Notes: a model not told the origin generated them from the sequence alone. A DNA stretch of 64,000 bases from Chlorobiaceae bacterium (GCA_013824085.1 PNNF01000005.1:1-64000); one strand, 5' to 3'; positions 32,229 through 41,547 are shown, numbered from the stretch's first letter. A program made the numbers and translations.

Positions 32229-33071
32229 ATGAATAAAATAAAACATACTTCGCTGGTTATCTTAGTCTTCATTTCTTCATTTACAATTTTTTCTTGTGAT
32301 GAAGGAATAAATATTTTTACAGTCCAAGATGACGTTGCGCTTGGTTTACAAGTTGAACAAGAAATCTACAACAATACTCAAGAATATCCGATATTTAGAG
32401 GTGATCCTGCAATAAAAAATTATATCAACAATAATATTCTTCAAGCAATTCTCGCATCGCCAAAAATTGAGAGAGCGAACGTATTTCAGTACAGCGTTGA
32501 AATTATTGCTCGGGACGATGTTCTGAATGCTTTTGTTTTGCCCGGCGGAAGAATGTTTGTTTATACTGGACTCCTAAAATATTTAGATTCGGAAGCAGCA
32601 CTTGCTGGAATTCTTGCTCACGAAGTAGCTCATGCTGAAGAACGACACGCTACTGAACGTATGACGAAGCAATATGGAATTTCAATTTTGATTGGAATTA
32701 TACTTGGCGACAAACCTTCGCAACTTGCTGAGATTGCAGCCAATCTTTTTGCGGGGCTTACATTATTAGCCAATAGCCGAGCAGATGAAGATCAGAGTGA
32801 TCTCAGATCTTTTGAATATTTGCAAGACACGAAATATTATCCCGGTTCAGTAAAATTCTTTTTTGAAAAAATGCGAGATGAAGGAATTGTAAATAGTAAT
32901 CCTGCAAAAATTGAGACATTTTTATCAACACATCCAAATCCAATTGAACGGATTGCAGTTACTAACCAACGTTTGCAACAAGCAGGAATTGCGGTTAAAG
33001 ATTGGCGCAGCAATGATGCTGGAATATTTAGAAATGATTATTTAACTAATATCAGAAATAGACTTCCATAA
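32229..33071 (+). CDS. M48-family metallopeptidase lipoprotein
   Basis: 280 residues. The signal peptide ends in a lipobox FSC at residue 23. The zinc site HEVAHAEERH is near 131-140, with the third ligand Glu in RADEDQSD further on. Family members such as BepA/YfgC clean up misassembled outer-membrane proteins in the periplasm; that role here is inferred. It follows obgE by 15 bp. Confidence 0.9.
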   Translation: MNKIKHTSLVILVFISSFTIFSCDEGINIFTVQDDVALGLQVEQEIYNNTQEYPIFRGDPAIKNYINNNILQAILASPKIERANVFQYSVEIIARDDVLNAFVLPGGRMFVYTGLLKYLDSEAALAGILAHEVAHAEERHATERMTKQYGISILIGIILGDKPSQLAEIAANLFAGLTLLANSRADEDQSDLRSFEYLQDTKYYPGSVKFFFEKMRDEGIVNSNPAKIETFLSTHPNPIERIAVTNQRLQQAGIAVKDWRSNDAGIFRNDYLTNIRNRLP

Positions 33072-33097
33072 AATAATTTTAAATCGATAGGATTAAT

Positions 33098-35131
33098 ATG
33101 TACTTCAGACTAATCATCACATTGTTAGTATTATGTTCCACACTATTAATTAGCCAAGATAAACGCCCAATGACCGCAGAGGATATTTGGAAAATTAAAA
33201 GAGTGAGTGGCTTACAAATTTCTCCAGATAAATCTACCGCAGTGGTTACTGTTGCAGAGTTTGATATCAAAGAGAATAAAGGAAATACCGATATTCATCT
33301 TATTGATCTTGCAACAAAGCAATCAAAAAAACTTACAACAAGTCGAGCAAATGATGTAGCACCAATTTGGTCACCTGATGGAAAACAAATCGCATTTATT
33401 TCTCGACGCGATGGCGATGATGTTTCACAAATATATTTAATTCCTGTTGATGGCGGCGAAGCAGAACGACTTACAGAATTACCAACTTCACCAACTTCAT
33501 TAAAATGGAGTGAAGATGGAGAAAAAATTTATTTCGCAGCAAATGTTTTTTTGGGATTTGAAAATGATTTTGCTGAACTGAAAAAAGAAATAAAAAAAAG
33601 AAAAGAAAATAAAGTTACTGCAAAAGTTACTGAGAATAGATTCTATAGACATTGGGATATTTGGCTTACTGATGGATATGTAACTCATATTTTTCAATTC
33701 GACTTAAAAACAAAAACAGCAAAAAACTTAACACCCGGACTAGATAAAATTTTATCAACAAGCGGAAGTGGCGCTGAGTTTGATGTTTCACCTGATGGAA
33801 AAATAATAGCACTGATTGCAAATTCAACTTTACCTCCATTCAAAGAGGAATTAAATTTCGATCTCTATCTTTTCGATACAGATAATTTTAAGTCGTTAGT
33901 TAATCTTACTGCTGATAATCTTGCCGATGACTCATCACCCGAATTTTCAAGCGATAGTAAATTTTTGTTTTATACTAAAAGACTTCATCCCGACAAACAA
34001 GCAGAGAATGGAAAACTTGCACGTTTCAACTTAGAAACAAAAGAAGCAAAATTATTGTCGGCTGATATCGATTTATCTGTAATGGAAAAAATTCTTTCGG
34101 ATGACTTAAAATCAATTTACTTTACTGCTGAAGATAGTGGCAGAGTCTCAATTTATAATCTTGATGTAAATGGAAATAATTTATCAAAAGTTTTTGCTAA
34201 AGGAACAAATGGCGCAATTGAACTTGGAAAAAACAAAATTTATTTTCTTCATCAGAGCTTGTCATATCCAACCGAACTTTTTTCACACGACTTAGTTTCA
34301 AAAAAAACTGAGCAGGTTTCATTTTTTAATAAAAACTTGATGGATAGTCTTGTGCTTGGAAAAGTTGAAGATTTATATTTCCCAGGTGCAAATGATGCCC
34401 AAGTCCAGATGTATCTTCTTTATCCACCAAATTTTGATCCCAAGAAAAAATATGGATTAGTTCATTTAATTCACGGCGGACCTCATCAATCATTCAATGA
34501 TGATTTTCACCCGAGATGGAATGCACAAGTTTTTGCTGCGATGGGATATTTTGTAGCGACAGTAAATTTTCACGGCTCGACTGGATGGGGAGAAGCATTT
34601 GCTGAATCGATAGTTGGCAAGCACGCACCCAAGCCATTTACAGATGTGATGAGAGCAACCGACTTTCTAATAAAAAATTATAAAAATATCGACTCGCTTA
34701 GACTTGGTGCGGCTGGCGGAAGTTATGGCGGCTATCTTGTTAATTGGATTGCTGGTCACACTAATCGGTTTTCTGCTTTAGTTTCTCACGCAGGTGTCTA
34801 TAATTTTATGGGACAATTTGCATCAGACATTACTCACTTTAGAGAAATTGCTTATGGCGGCTCGCCTTGGGAAAATAAAGAAAATTTGATGAGATACAAT
34901 CCCTCTGAATTTGCTGCAAATTTTAATACACCAATGCTCGTAATTCATGGCGAAAAAGATTACCGCGTTGTTGTTACTCAAGGCCTTGAGCTTTATGGAG
35001 TTTTGCAAGGAAAAGGCGTTCCATCTCGATTAATTTATTATCCTGATGAAAACCATTGGATCTTACAACCACAAAATTCAATATTTTGGTATAATGAGAT
35101 AGAAAGTTGGTTTAAGAGATTTCTAAAATAA
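33098..35131 (+). CDS. S9-family prolyl-oligopeptidase-like serine peptidase
   Basis: 677 residues with a signal peptide. The N-terminal two-thirds is a WD40-like propeller with TolB-type motifs (WSPDGKQIAFIS, FDVSPDGK, FSSDSKFLFY). The C-terminal alpha/beta-hydrolase has GGSYGGY with Ser near 541, Asp in GEKDYRV near 620 and His in ENHW near 651. Such enzymes trim peptides in the periplasm. The start lies 26 bp after the M48 gene. Confidence 0.93.
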   Translation: MYFRLIITLLVLCSTLLISQDKRPMTAEDIWKIKRVSGLQISPDKSTAVVTVAEFDIKENKGNTDIHLIDLATKQSKKLTTSRANDVAPIWSPDGKQIAFISRRDGDDVSQIYLIPVDGGEAERLTELPTSPTSLKWSEDGEKIYFAANVFLGFENDFAELKKEIKKRKENKVTAKVTENRFYRHWDIWLTDGYVTHIFQFDLKTKTAKNLTPGLDKILSTSGSGAEFDVSPDGKIIALIANSTLPPFKEELNFDLYLFDTDNFKSLVNLTADNLADDSSPEFSSDSKFLFYTKRLHPDKQAENGKLARFNLETKEAKLLSADIDLSVMEKILSDDLKSIYFTAEDSGRVSIYNLDVNGNNLSKVFAKGTNGAIELGKNKIYFLHQSLSYPTELFSHDLVSKKTEQVSFFNKNLMDSLVLGKVEDLYFPGANDAQVQMYLLYPPNFDPKKKYGLVHLIHGGPHQSFNDDFHPRWNAQVFAAMGYFVATVNFHGSTGWGEAFAESIVGKHAPKPFTDVMRATDFLIKNYKNIDSLRLGAAGGSYGGYLVNWIAGHTNRFSALVSHAGVYNFMGQFASDITHFREIAYGGSPWENKENLMRYNPSEFAANFNTPMLVIHGEKDYRVVVTQGLELYGVLQGKGVPSRLIYYPDENHWILQPQNSIFWYNEIESWFKRFLK

Positions 35132-35219
35132 TTGTAAATTAAAAGTATGATTAATTCAATTTAGTAAAAGTTGAAAAAGTCGTAAACGAAATTGACAAAA
35201 AGAATCTGTAAAAATGGAT

Positions 35220-35249
35220 TTGTTATTACTACTTCCTTTGCTAAATTTG
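35220..35249 (+). promoter_or_regulatory. Promoter of tRNA-Met (TTGTTA-16-TAAATTTG)
   Basis: TTGTTA at 35220-35225 and TAAATTTG at 35242-35249, followed by TAAGCT. It is the same box and spacing as the tRNA-Lys promoter and lies 23 bp before the tRNA. secG, 21 bp after the tRNA, is probably read from it too. Confidence 0.7.
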
Positions 35250-35272
35250 TAAGCTAATTTTGTTTAAACTTT

Positions 35273-35346
35273 GGCGGGGTAGCTCAGTTGGTTAGAGCAA
35301 CGGAATCATAATCCGTGTGTCGGGGGTTCAAATCCCTCCCCCGCTA
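35273..35346 (+). tRNA. tRNA-Met (CAT), elongator type
   Basis: Cloverleaf of 74 nt. The acceptor GGCGGGG pairs with CCCCGCT, with a terminal G-U. The anticodon stem ACGGA/TCCGT encloses ATCATAA with anticodon CAT. The start is not the unpaired C1 of initiator tRNA, so this is elongator tRNA-Met; tRNA-Ile2 with a modified CAT is possible but less likely. CCA is not encoded. Confidence 0.93.
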
Positions 35347-35367
35347 CTATTAAATATTGGAGTTATT

Positions 35368-35697
35368 ATGTTTAGTCTTTTTTTGATTATTACGGTGCTC
35401 ATCTCTGTTGCACTAATTGTTATTGTCTTGTTACAAGCTTCTAAAGGCGGCGGACTTGCAGGAACATTCGGTGGTTCACAAGTTGGGTCTATGTTTGGAA
35501 CCAGAAGAACATCAGATTTTTTGAGTAAATCTACTTGGTGGTTAGCTGGTGTGTTAATTGTCTTAGCGATTATTATCAATTTATTCTTTTTACCTGGAGC
35601 TTCAGATCGTCAATCAGTAATTCAGCAATCGGCTAAACCTCCAGTGCCAACACAACCAACTTTGCCACAAACTCAGCAAGCTCCTCCAACTCAGTAA
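35368..35697 (+). CDS. secG: Protein translocase subunit SecG
   Basis: A small subunit of the SecYEG channel. 109 residues with two membrane helices (about 1-22 and 50-72) joined by the conserved GGGLAGTFGG...MFG segment, and a Pro/Gln-rich tail. The ATG at 35368 has GGAG upstream; the open frame extends back into the tRNA, which cannot be coding. It sits directly behind tRNA-Met. Confidence 0.95.
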   Translation: MFSLFLIITVLISVALIVIVLLQASKGGGLAGTFGGSQVGSMFGTRRTSDFLSKSTWWLAGVLIVLAIIINLFFLPGASDRQSVIQQSAKPPVPTQPTLPQTQQAPPTQ

Positions 35698-35706
35698 TTT
35701 TTTTTA

Positions 35707-35733
35707 ATTAGCCGAGCTTAATGTTCGGCTAAT
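35707..35733. terminator. Hairpin between convergent secG and dacB
   Basis: A 9-bp stem ATTAGCCGA / TCGGCTAAT with a 9-nt loop overlaps the last codons of dacB. The T run is weak on the plus strand and absent on the minus strand, so terminator function is uncertain. Confidence 0.4.
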
Positions 35734-36953
35734 ATTTTAATAATCTGATCTTGAATTCTTCGATAAAACGTCTGTCCTTTTCGACTAAATTCAAAAATTA
35801 TTGCAACTATGTAATCATCTTTGTTTGCGCTTGTTAAATATCCAGCAACTGATGAAGCTCCATTTAATGTTCCCGTCTTTCCATGAAAATTATGCTGAGC
35901 ATCGCTGCCAATCATTCTGCCGCCTAAAGTTCCATCACCTCCAGCAATGCTAAGTGAATTGTGAAACACTTCAAAATTTTTTGTGTCTAAATACATAAAT
36001 TCTAGTAAGCTTACAATTGCTCCAACAGAGACTTGATTAGAACGCGATATTCCCGAACCATCGACAACTTTAGTTCCTCTGTTTTCAATATCATTGTCAA
36101 ATAAAAATTTATTTATTGCTTGTGCAGAATTGAAAGCCGAGCCTTCTTCACCCGAATAATTTGCTCCAATAATTTTAAATAAACACTCAGAAAGGAAATT
36201 ATCAGATCTCTTATTTATTAGTGAGAGGAATTCGGTCAGCTTAACATCGTTTGAAACTAATTCAATTTTTATTCCGCTGGCTACTCCAACAGTCGCTTCT
36301 CCGTCAATAATAACATCTCTATTTTTCAATTTTGTATAGAGCAAATTTGCCGCATGCAAAGGGGGATTTTTAACATTTACAAAAACATTTCGAAATCTAT
36401 TTCGTCTAATTCGTCTTCTTTCGACAGCCTGATTTTTATTGATTACAATGGCTGAAACCGGTGGTACTCTAACGTTTGCGAACTCGCCTTCAATCCAATC
36501 AGCACGGCTATAAACCTGATCAAAGAAAGAATCATCACCTACAACATCTCCAGTAATTCTTGAAATATTATAATCTAAAAGTTTGGAAATCATAACATCG
36601 AGATCTTGGTCTGTGAACAATCCATCGCCATAACCGCGCAGATACAAATTCCCATTAATAATTCCGTCGCTCAAATCGGGATCGTCAGTATAAAATTTAG
36701 TTGAGATTAAATAATCTGCACCCAAATAATTAATTGCAGCAGCAGTTGTAAATAATTTTGTGTTCGATGCTGGTATTAAGGGCTTAAAAGCATTGTGTTG
36801 AAAAATCGTGTCGTTGGTTAGGGGATTTATGATTAATATTGCATAATTAGTATTTTTGGGTACTTGATCAAGTACAGTTTCAATTTTACTTTTAATATCT
36901 TGTGGATAGATTTTTTCTGAAATATGAAAATTAAAAATAATACCAAATATCAA
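35718..36953 (-). CDS. dacB: D-alanyl-D-alanine carboxypeptidase / endopeptidase (PBP4 type)
   Basis: Trims peptidoglycan cross-links in the periplasm. 411 residues with the penicillin-binding triad: SNTK at 63-66, SxN-like VDGSGISRSN, and HGKTGT near the end. The TTG start at 36953 has no ribosome-binding site and leaves a short signal peptide. Eight codons upstream, an ATT at 36977 lies 6 bp after GGAG and would complete the signal peptide (RTSLFLSLIFGIIF). No ATG, GTG or TTG exists further up to the stop, so ATT initiation is plausible. Confidence 0.9.
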   Translation of the reverse strand: MIFGIIFNFHISEKIYPQDIKSKIETVLDQVPKNTNYAILIINPLTNDTIFQHNAFKPLIPASNTKLFTTAAAINYLGADYLISTKFYTDDPDLSDGIINGNLYLRGYGDGLFTDQDLDVMISKLLDYNISRITGDVVGDDSFFDQVYSRADWIEGEFANVRVPPVSAIVINKNQAVERRRIRRNRFRNVFVNVKNPPLHAANLLYTKLKNRDVIIDGEATVGVASGIKIELVSNDVKLTEFLSLINKRSDNFLSECLFKIIGANYSGEEGSAFNSAQAINKFLFDNDIENRGTKVVDGSGISRSNQVSVGAIVSLLEFMYLDTKNFEVFHNSLSIAGGDGTLGGRMIGSDAQHNFHGKTGTLNGASSVAGYLTSANKDDYIVAIIFEFSRKGQTFYRRIQDQIIKILAEH

Positions 36954-37069
36954 GCTAAGGAATAATGACGTTCTAATTTTATTCTCCGTTAGTTTAAAAC
37001 AAATTTTTACGAACTTAAAGTTAATGCGAAGTTAAATATTTTAAAATTTTTTTTATTGAAAGTTTAATT

Positions 37070-37900
37070 ATGAAAAAAAATACTAGACCTATTAAAGCTT
37101 ATCAAAACTTATCATTCCTAAAATCAGCAGATGCAAGACTAGTCAGGATGCTCTCAGAATATTTGGAACCTGCGAGTCGTTTTGAAAAATTTAATATTGC
37201 TGATACTATTGTCTTTTTTGGTTCAGCCAGATTGAAGTCACGCAAAGATGCATTAAAAGAATTTAACTTGATCAAAAATAGTGACCCAAAATTAACTCCC
37301 GATTTTGCAAAAAAATTGAGACAATCACAACAGCACGTCGAGATGTCAAAATATTATGAAGACACAGTAGAGCTTTCGAGATTGCTAACAGAATGGTCGA
37401 TGGGTTTAAGTCTTGAAAAAAACAGATTCATTGTTTGCACTGGTGGTGGTCCTGGAATAATGGAAGCGGCAAACAAAGGAGCGAAAGTTGCGGGCGGTTT
37501 TTCTGTTGGATTAAATATTAGCATTCCATTCGAGCAATTTGTAAATAAATTTGTTACTCAAGAACTTAGTTTTGAATTTCATTACTTCTTTATGCGAAAA
37601 TTTTGGTTCGCATATTTAGCCAAAGCACTAATTGTTTTCCCAGGTGGATTCGGAACGATGGATGAATTATTTGAGATATTAACATTAATTCAGACAGAAA
37701 AAATTAAGAAAGATTTGCTCGTTGTCGTTTATGATGAAAAATATTGGAAGCGACTAATTAATTTTGACTTACTCGAAGAGATGGGAATGATTAGCAAATC
37801 CGATCTGAATTTATTTCGATTTTGCAACACACCAAATGAAGCGTTCAATCTGATAACAAAATACTTTGAGAAAAATTATTTGAAGAAGGGAAAAAAATAA
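37070..37900 (+). CDS. LOG-family nucleotide-processing protein
   Basis: 276 residues. The core has TGGGPGIMEAANKGA near 124-138 and FPGGFGTMDE near 190-199, the motif of LOG phosphoribohydrolases, which release bases from nucleoside 5'-monophosphates (formerly called lysine decarboxylase-like). There is an N-terminal extension of roughly 60 residues. It stands alone, followed by a bidirectional terminator. Confidence 0.9.
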   Translation: MKKNTRPIKAYQNLSFLKSADARLVRMLSEYLEPASRFEKFNIADTIVFFGSARLKSRKDALKEFNLIKNSDPKLTPDFAKKLRQSQQHVEMSKYYEDTVELSRLLTEWSMGLSLEKNRFIVCTGGGPGIMEAANKGAKVAGGFSVGLNISIPFEQFVNKFVTQELSFEFHYFFMRKFWFAYLAKALIVFPGGFGTMDELFEILTLIQTEKIKKDLLVVVYDEKYWKRLINFDLLEEMGMISKSDLNLFRFCNTPNEAFNLITKYFEKNYLKKGKK

Positions 37901-37922
37901 GTCCCGAAGGACTTATTTTTTT
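37894..37922. terminator. Bidirectional terminator between LOG gene and rpsU
   Basis: Stem ATAAGTCC / GGACTTAT with a CGAA loop, flanked by an A run and a T run, so it works for both convergent genes. Confidence 0.88.
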
Positions 37923-37929
37923 TATGGAC

Positions 37930-38130
37930 TTATTTTGAGTTATCCATGAAATCTGTTCTGTGAGCTCTTCGTTGAGCTTTAATTCTTTCCATACGTTTCT
38001 TTACTGAAGGTTTTTGGAAAAAAGTTCTCTTCTTGTATTCCTTCAATACACCAGATCTTTCGTATTTCTTTTTGAATCTTTTTAATGCACGATCTATAGA
38101 TTCATTTTCTTGAATGGCTATTCCAACCAA
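37930..38130 (-). CDS. rpsU: 30S ribosomal protein S21
   Basis: 66 residues, very basic, with the family pattern ENESIDRALKRFKKK and RRAHR. S21 helps mRNA docking at the 16S anti-Shine-Dalgarno end. The start is TTG at 38130, set by GAGGTG 6 bp upstream; no ATG is available. A 27-bp gap separates it from the upstream zinc-ribbon gene on the same strand. Confidence 0.97.
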   Translation of the reverse strand: MVGIAIQENESIDRALKRFKKKYERSGVLKEYKKRTFFQKPSVKKRMERIKAQRRAHRTDFMDNSK

Positions 38131-38157
38131 TTAATTCACCTCTTTTCACTTGGTATT

Positions 38158-38529
38158 TTAATTTGCTAATAATTTCTTTTGACCTAATTTTTCAAATTCT
38201 ACTGTAATCGATTTTTTACCATCAGATAATATTTCTTTCGATAATACAACTCCGAAGTCATTCCATTTTTCATGATAAAGTGATTGCCCAATATTAAATG
38301 AAGACAAAGGGGAATAACTTTTTACTTCTTCGTTTCTCATCTCTTCAAAAGCTGCTTTTGAATCTTTCGGCTTTTCTTCAAGAACAATAAGAACAGTTTG
38401 CTTACATTTTTTACATTTTGCCCAACGCTTCCCTTCGGCAACGGTTGTGCCTAATTCAGCAGAAAGCTCCATTTTATGGACGTGGTTACAAAAGCTACAA
38501 TGAGCTTCAATATTCTTAATTCTAGCCAT
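38158..38529 (-). CDS. Zinc-ribbon protein with UvrD/PcrA Tudor-like C-terminus (tentative)
   Basis: 123 residues. An N-terminal zinc ribbon uses C11, C14, C39 and C42. The last 50 residues (FNIGQSLYHEKWNDFGVVLS, then VEFEKLGQKKLL) match the pattern of the C-terminal Tudor-like domain of PcrA/UvrD, which binds RNA polymerase. There is no helicase. A small RNA-polymerase- or ribosome-associated protein is a reasonable guess, as it precedes rpsU. Confidence 0.65.
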   Translation of the reverse strand: MARIKNIEAHCSFCNHVHKMELSAELGTTVAEGKRWAKCKKCKQTVLIVLEEKPKDSKAAFEEMRNEEVKSYSPLSSFNIGQSLYHEKWNDFGVVLSKEILSDGKKSITVEFEKLGQKKLLAN

Positions 38530-38605
38530 TACTAACCTTAAACATTATTTGACAGATTAACAAATTAGCAAAGATTTAGTAAAAAATCAAGAAAAATATG
38601 ATTCC

Positions 38606-39442
38606 TTATCGTGGATTTTTTTGCGTACAAAAATTAGCAGATAAAATGATTGGGTCGCAGTTCGTTACAATTGTGCAGATATTGTTCCCACTTTTTGTGA
38701 TCATTACAGTCCGAGTGCTATCCCTTTGCGTAAAACAATTACCGTCATTGATGAACGCAATTAAATTTGTGGGCAGCTCTATTATTTTTTTATTCATCAA
38801 TAAATTCTCATCAACTTGAAAAACATAAACAATCGCATCACTCTCAGTCATATAAACGTGATGGGCTAATTTTTCGCCATGATTTTCTGAAACAACCGCA
38901 CCAACTAAACTCCATCCATTTACTAATTGCACTTCAGTAGGATAATTAACTCCTGACGCTATGAAAAATTCTCTGATTGAGTCAGGATTTACACTCAAGA
39001 ATTGCGGCTTTAATGAACCTGCAAGAATAGAATTAAAATTGTTTCCTGCTTGAATGAACATATTGTTTGCGCCTTCAAACTCGAATCGAAAATTCTTTGA
39101 CTCGTTAATCTTAAATATTACGATGAAGAAGGCAAGCAGAACAATTCCGTATGAAACTGCGTAGATAGGTTTGTGAAGAAAAAAACTGAAGAGGGAGCTT
39201 TCATTATTTTTTTTTGAGGAGATATTGCTTTGTTTTAAGATTTTTGATCTTACTGCATCTGGAGTTTTAACTCTTTTTATTTTACTCGATACAAGTTTTT
39301 TTGTTAACGATTGAATTTGAAATTCCATTTTAAGTTCAGGATCAGATGCAATCGATGATTCAATTTTTATCTTTTCATCGGCACTTAAATTTTGTTTATC
39401 TACATAAGCAGCAATTAAATTTAATATCTCTAAATTTTTCAT
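38606..39442 (-). CDS. Membrane anti-sigma factor-like protein
   Basis: 278 residues. A cytoplasmic helical N-terminus of about 90 residues (IAAYVDKQNLSADEKIKIE) lacks the HxxxCxxC zinc motif of classical anti-sigma factors. One membrane helix follows near 93-112 and then a periplasmic part of about 165 residues with three late cysteines. It directly follows the ECF sigma gene, with 12 bp between stop and start, so anti-sigma function is inferred from position and topology. A TTG at 39448 is an alternative start. Confidence 0.75.
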   Translation of the reverse strand: MKNLEILNLIAAYVDKQNLSADEKIKIESSIASDPELKMEFQIQSLTKKLVSSKIKRVKTPDAVRSKILKQSNISSKKNNESSLFSFFLHKPIYAVSYGIVLLAFFIVIFKINESKNFRFEFEGANNMFIQAGNNFNSILAGSLKPQFLSVNPDSIREFFIASGVNYPTEVQLVNGWSLVGAVVSENHGEKLAHHVYMTESDAIVYVFQVDENLLMNKKIIELPTNLIAFINDGNCFTQRDSTRTVMITKSGNNICTIVTNCDPIILSANFCTQKNPR

Positions 39443-39454
39443 GTCCAATGATCA

Positions 39455-40027
39455 TTAGTCCTGAGTAATAAAACCTTTTTTCGAAGCATATTTGTGAAGT
39501 TTTGCGTATAACATTTTTCTTGCTCTATGTAATCTTGATCTTACAGTGCCAACGGGACAATCAATAAAATCGGCAATTTCATCGTAAGTAAATTCCTCAA
39601 TATCAGAGAGGATAATGACAGTTCTAAAATCTTCTGGAAGTGATTGAATAGCAGTAGAGACTTCATCATCGAGCAAATTATCAAACAGTTCTTTTTCTAA
39701 ATGAGCATCATCTGTAGAAGATGGCTTTACATTCTCATAAAAATTTTCAATCTCTTGATAATCAACTTTGTTAGGTTCATTTGTACTTTTTCGATAATTA
39801 TTGATAAAAGTATTTTTCATAATTCTGAACAACCAAGCTTTGCAGTTAGTTCCCTTTTCAAACTTATCGAAAAATCGGAAAGCTCTTAGGTAAGTTTCTT
39901 GAATCAAATCGTCGGCATCGTCGGAGTCGCCCGTCATACGAAGTGCATAATTATAAAGAGTATCCATATGAGGAATAGCTTCTTTATTGAACTCGTCATT
40001 TATTTTTTTATTTTTTTCGTCAGACAT
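39455..40027 (-). CDS. ECF-type RNA polymerase sigma factor
   Basis: 190 residues with sigma region 2 (DADDLIQETYLRAF, FDKFEKGTNCKAWLFRI) and region 4 (EEFTYDEIADFIDCPVGTVRSRLHRAR), and neither region 1 nor 3. It therefore belongs to the extracytoplasmic-function group and should respond to an envelope signal through the downstream membrane protein. ECF sigmas often control their own operon. Confidence 0.95.
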   Translation of the reverse strand: MSDEKNKKINDEFNKEAIPHMDTLYNYALRMTGDSDDADDLIQETYLRAFRFFDKFEKGTNCKAWLFRIMKNTFINNYRKSTNEPNKVDYQEIENFYENVKPSSTDDAHLEKELFDNLLDDEVSTAIQSLPEDFRTVIILSDIEEFTYDEIADFIDCPVGTVRSRLHRARKMLYAKLHKYASKKGFITQD

Positions 40028-40071
40028 TAATTTTTTTTTGCAAAATCTTGAATATAAAATAACAAAAAAAA

Positions 40072-41526
40072 TTATTCAATAATACCGTTTAATATAAATC
40101 CCGTCCTTGTCGCGACGTCATAAATAAATCCATTTACAATCACAAATTTTGTTTTATCATTTTTTTTTATAACTAAGTCGGCTCTATTTCCAATTTTTAT
40201 TTCATCTATTACTTTTTGATTATTTGTTTTTAAGTTTATTCCGAGTCGAGTGTAACGATCTCTGATTAAATTATTTTTAAACTTGAGTGTCGTGTAACCA
40301 GCACGATATAAATTTTCCAACTCTATTTTGTTAATCTCTTTTTGCGACTTAAAAATTTTAGGAAATAGTTTACCGTAGTCAACAGTGTAACCTTCCAAAT
40401 CTAAATCTTTTAAACCAAAGAAAATTGAAAGATCTCCAACATCTTCAATAGTACTTTGAAAATAGGAACCATCAGTCTCCTCAATGTTTACTTCGTTAAG
40501 ATTAATTGCAATATCTGCCTTGAAAGATTTATCACCCTGTTTAATAGTTAAATTTCTCAGGACTAAATCGTAAATATATTTTTCATTAAATGGAAGATTT
40601 TCGTAAACCAGAATTTGGTTGGTGATAAATCTTTTTTCTGCAATTGATTTTAATGCAGAAAGGAGAGCAACAAAATTTAATTTTCTAACAAATTGTTTTT
40701 CAACATCATCTTTCCAACCTCCCGACTCAACAAGCACAGTGCTCATCCCAAGTTTTTGAAAATTATCTCCAAATGCTCTTGGTTCAAAATCATCTAAATA
40801 TTTTGCAAGATGTCCCGGAATAAAATTGTTCAGTGTATTAATCATTTCTACAATTACTTTAACAGAATTATCGCGAACGTGATTATATTCTTTCTCGTAG
40901 TTGTATGGCGGCGCAAGAAAAGAGATTGTCGCTTGCTTGAAAGAACTTCCAACTGAATAGCGACTGCTTTGGTCGTGTAGATTAAAGCCGAAGTCAGCAT
41001 TTATTGATTTGTAAGTTGACATCAAAATTTTTGCTTCTGGAGTTTCCAATCTTGCTGCGTCGCGATTTAAATCAATTTCTAATTTATTTCTGCGTTGGAA
41101 TAATTCTGCGCCATCGGGATTTACATTAGGCATAAAATAGATTGTTAGTTGTTCGGCGATATTTTTTTTTACGTCGCAAAAATCTTGTGAAGCCAAAAAA
41201 TTAAAAATATCGAACAACGCCATTGTTGCTGTTGGTTCGTCGCCATGCATTTGTGACCACAAAAAAACTTTTCTTTTTCCTGAACCGTATTTTATTAAAA
41301 ATATTTCTCGCCCTTCAACTGATTTACCTTGCGTAACAATAGTAAAGATAGAATTCTTTTTATGTTTCTCAATTAATTTGATGAACTCATCATACTTAAA
41401 TCTCTTCTGTTGTATGTTACTCTCAAGATATTTCGAATAGTTCTCATAAAGTAGATTTGCAAAATTCATATCCTGTGACCAAGTTAATGACGAAAAAAAA
41501 ATGTAAAATATTATTATATTTTTCAT
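40072..41526 (-). CDS. M14-family zinc carboxypeptidase-like protein
   Basis: 484 residues with a signal peptide (MKNIIIFYIFFSSLTWSQ). The M14 zinc site appears as SQMHGDEPTAT, then NVNPDGAELFQRRN, LNRDAARL, FNLHDQ and the catalytic VESGG. It is predicted to cleave C-terminal residues of peptides, perhaps peptidoglycan-derived, outside the cytoplasm. The C-terminal 180 residues are beta-rich. ATG at 41526 has AGGA upstream; a longer frame to 41559 overlaps the divergent gene. Confidence 0.88.
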   Translation of the reverse strand: MKNIIIFYIFFSSLTWSQDMNFANLLYENYSKYLESNIQQKRFKYDEFIKLIEKHKKNSIFTIVTQGKSVEGREIFLIKYGSGKRKVFLWSQMHGDEPTATMALFDIFNFLASQDFCDVKKNIAEQLTIYFMPNVNPDGAELFQRRNKLEIDLNRDAARLETPEAKILMSTYKSINADFGFNLHDQSSRYSVGSSFKQATISFLAPPYNYEKEYNHVRDNSVKVIVEMINTLNNFIPGHLAKYLDDFEPRAFGDNFQKLGMSTVLVESGGWKDDVEKQFVRKLNFVALLSALKSIAEKRFITNQILVYENLPFNEKYIYDLVLRNLTIKQGDKSFKADIAINLNEVNIEETDGSYFQSTIEDVGDLSIFFGLKDLDLEGYTVDYGKLFPKIFKSQKEINKIELENLYRAGYTTLKFKNNLIRDRYTRLGINLKTNNQKVIDEIKIGNRADLVIKKNDKTKFVIVNGFIYDVATRTGFILNGIIE

Positions 41527-41547
41527 AACTAAAATCCTAAAGAAATT

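Noticed and set aside
35317-35367. N-terminal extension of SecG
   Set aside because: The extra 17 codons lie over the tRNA-Met gene; GGAG and ATG at 35368 give a normal SecG.
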